Assembly: GCA_004525155.1 (NCBI GenBank)
Contig: SPDA01000073.1
Coordinates: 1-7,893 of the forward strand
Length of the DNA: 7,893 nucleotides
Source of the DNA: Spirochaetales bacterium
GTDB lineage: Bacteria; Spirochaetota; Spirochaetia; SPDA01
Direction: 5' to 3'
The translations under genes were made by a program, and so were the position numbers. Below are positions 6,694-7,893 of the stretch, piece after piece (positions within the stretch are counted from its first letter, which is position 1; every line of letters begins with the position of its first letter). The notes below the pieces were generated by a model that was given only the letters and a program-made list of their open reading frames with translations, made no database searches and was not told where the DNA came from.

Positions 6694-7818
6694 ATGACGC
6701 ATAAAGAAAGGGTTATCGCTGCTCTTAACCATAAGGAACCGGACAGGGTCCCGGTGGATGTCTGGGGTTCCTCCAGCAGGCTCTGCAACAAGCTGTATCT
6801 GGAAATAGCAGAAGCGCAGGGCTGGAAGGAACTCGGTCCTGTTGTAAAGGCAAGCAGGTCCGGTGATTATGTGGACGAGCGCGTTTCGGAACTCGTGGGC
6901 AGCGATTTCCGGCACACCAACGCGGGAAAGCCGAAGCATTTTAAAAAATACATGAATGATAAAGGATTCGAAATCAGCGAATGGGGCTACGGTTCGAAGT
7001 GGGTAAACGGAGAATCCGTCATTGCCTACAACCCTTTGGCGGAGGCGGAGGTGTCGGACATTGAGAAGCACACCTGGCCGGATACCGGGGACCCCGGCAG
7101 ACTTGAAGGCATTCCGGAACAGGTTAAAAAGTGGCATGATGAAAACGAATACTTCATTACCACCACCTCTGTCGTTTCAGGGCTCATGCTTGACCTTGGG
7201 CAGTTTCTCCGCGGGTTCGAGCAGTTTTTCATGGACATGTATATCGATCCTGAGTTTGCCCATACCCTTATCGGCAAGATGACGGATGTGCTCATCGAAC
7301 TTCATGTGAATTTTTTAAAGCCCATCGGACCCTATATCGGGTGGGTGGAGTTTTCCAGCGACCACGGGATGCAGGACAGGCCGTTGCTGTCGCCTGAGAT
7401 GTACCGGACTTTTCTAAAGGAACCGTACCGGAGGCTCTTTAATGAGGTGAGGAAAGCCGCTCCGGGCGCGAAAATATGGATGCACTGCTGCGGTTCGGTG
7501 AGGGAACTTATCCCCGATTTTATCGATATCGGCATCGACGTGCTCAACTCCCTGCAGCCGAAGGCCGCGGGCATGGATTCCTTCGAGCTGAAACGCGAGT
7601 TCGGCAATGAAATTATATTCCATGGCGGCCTGGACATTCAGGGCGGCATAAACGGATCGGTGGAGCAAGCTGCAGCCGAAGCCAGGAAGCGGATCGACGC
7701 CTTCGGGCCCGGCGGCGGATATATTTTTGCGCCCTCGAATCACTATATGCAGGATGTTCCCCTGGAGAATTTTTTCGCCCTATACCTCACAGCTCTTGAA
7801 TACGGCAGGTATAAATAA
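6694..7818 (+). CDS. Uroporphyrinogen-decarboxylase-fold protein (MtaA/CmuA-like branch, not HemE)
   Basis: 374 residues from the chosen start. The opening THKERVIAALNHKEPDRVPVD is the usual beginning of URO-D superfamily proteins found in catabolic clusters. The HemE motif RQAGRY and its active-site Asp context are absent (VDVWGSSSRL stands there), so haem synthesis is unlikely. Near the C-terminal half, WMHCCGSV has His264-x-Cys266, matching the zinc-binding His-x-Cys of corrinoid methyltransferases such as MtaA. The later third Cys of MtaA is not seen; APSNHYMQDVP carries His350 around that position. HGGLDIQGG (from about residue 309) and the end DVPLENFFALYLTALE are family-typical. Probable TIM-barrel, cytosolic. 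It shares the transcript with the dehydrogenase and faces a sugar importer, so it likely acts on the imported compound or a methylated derivative (inference). No corrinoid protein is visible here. The reaction is unknown. Confidence 0.88.
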   Translation: MTHKERVIAALNHKEPDRVPVDVWGSSSRLCNKLYLEIAEAQGWKELGPVVKASRSGDYVDERVSELVGSDFRHTNAGKPKHFKKYMNDKGFEISEWGYGSKWVNGESVIAYNPLAEAEVSDIEKHTWPDTGDPGRLEGIPEQVKKWHDENEYFITTTSVVSGLMLDLGQFLRGFEQFFMDMYIDPEFAHTLIGKMTDVLIELHVNFLKPIGPYIGWVEFSSDHGMQDRPLLSPEMYRTFLKEPYRRLFNEVRKAAPGAKIWMHCCGSVRELIPDFIDIGIDVLNSLQPKAAGMDSFELKREFGNEIIFHGGLDIQGGINGSVEQAAAEARKRIDAFGPGGGYIFAPSNHYMQDVPLENFFALYLTALEYGRYK

Positions 7819-7893
7819 CCGCAACCGGTATTTTCTGAATAATTTTAAGCTTTACGGCTTATCGCCTCAGGTTTTCCGGGTTTAATCCTTTCA

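Noticed and set aside
6517..7137. 206-codon minus-strand frame opposite the dehydrogenase/URO-D junction
   Set aside because: It overlaps two well-supported genes on the other strand, shows no family motif, and no promoter or ribosome site supports it.
7813..7834. Possible terminator after the URO-D-family gene
   Set aside because: AAATA(A)CCG-CAAC-CGGTATTT forms only a weak stem with one bulge and three G-C pairs, overlapping the stop codon, followed by a T run too short for a confident call. Transcription may continue past the window.
1..7893. CRISPR arrays, tRNA or rRNA genes, insertion sequences
   Set aside because: No spaced repeat array, no tRNA-like cloverleaf, no transposase and no terminal inverted repeats were found on reading both strands.

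Overview
The window holds a complete-looking divergent carbohydrate-uptake and catabolism locus from a bacterium. The first gene of the transporter operon encodes a binding protein whose export signal ends in Leu-Ala followed directly by Gly-Gly-Lys-Ser-Glu with no cysteine. This style is common in spirochaete ABC sugar-binding proteins (Treponema, Spirochaeta, Sphaerochaeta). Moderate GC coding sequence and many dedicated sugar-import genes fit that guess, but the host assignment is inference only.

Layout. On the minus strand, reading from 5574 down to 17, lies a five-gene operon: periplasmic sugar-binding protein, double-domain ATPase (RbsA/MglA class), two different RbsC-type permeases, and a DeoR-family repressor. 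A strong GC-rich hairpin followed by a T-rich run lies between the binding-protein gene and the ATPase gene. It probably lets the binding protein be made in excess. The ATPase and first permease overlap by ATGA.

The roughly 200-base AT-rich region 5575-5775 carries two divergent promoters. The leftward one has a perfect TTGACA -35. The rightward one is TTGACT-N17-TATGAT with an extended -10. Between the two -35 boxes is a repeat cluster of TTTTCGT-type half-sites in direct and inverted orientation, the best candidate operator for the locus's own DeoR regulator.

On the plus strand come a 41-codon ORF for a small hydrophobic-plus-acidic peptide, a short-chain dehydrogenase of the mannitol-dehydrogenase/sorbose-reductase-like group whose ATG overlaps the small ORF's stop (ATGA), and a uroporphyrinogen-decarboxylase-fold protein that is not HemE and carries an MtaA-like His-x-Cys motif.

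Working model (inference): a sugar or polyol is imported by the five-subunit ABC system, oxidised or reduced by the SDR, and processed further by the URO-D-family enzyme, with a phosphorylated intermediate relieving DeoR repression of both arms. The substrate cannot be named from sequence alone. No kinase, aldolase or corrinoid protein is present, so the pathway must continue outside the window. The least explained parts are the coupled 41-residue peptide and the role of the URO-D-fold enzyme in a sugar locus.
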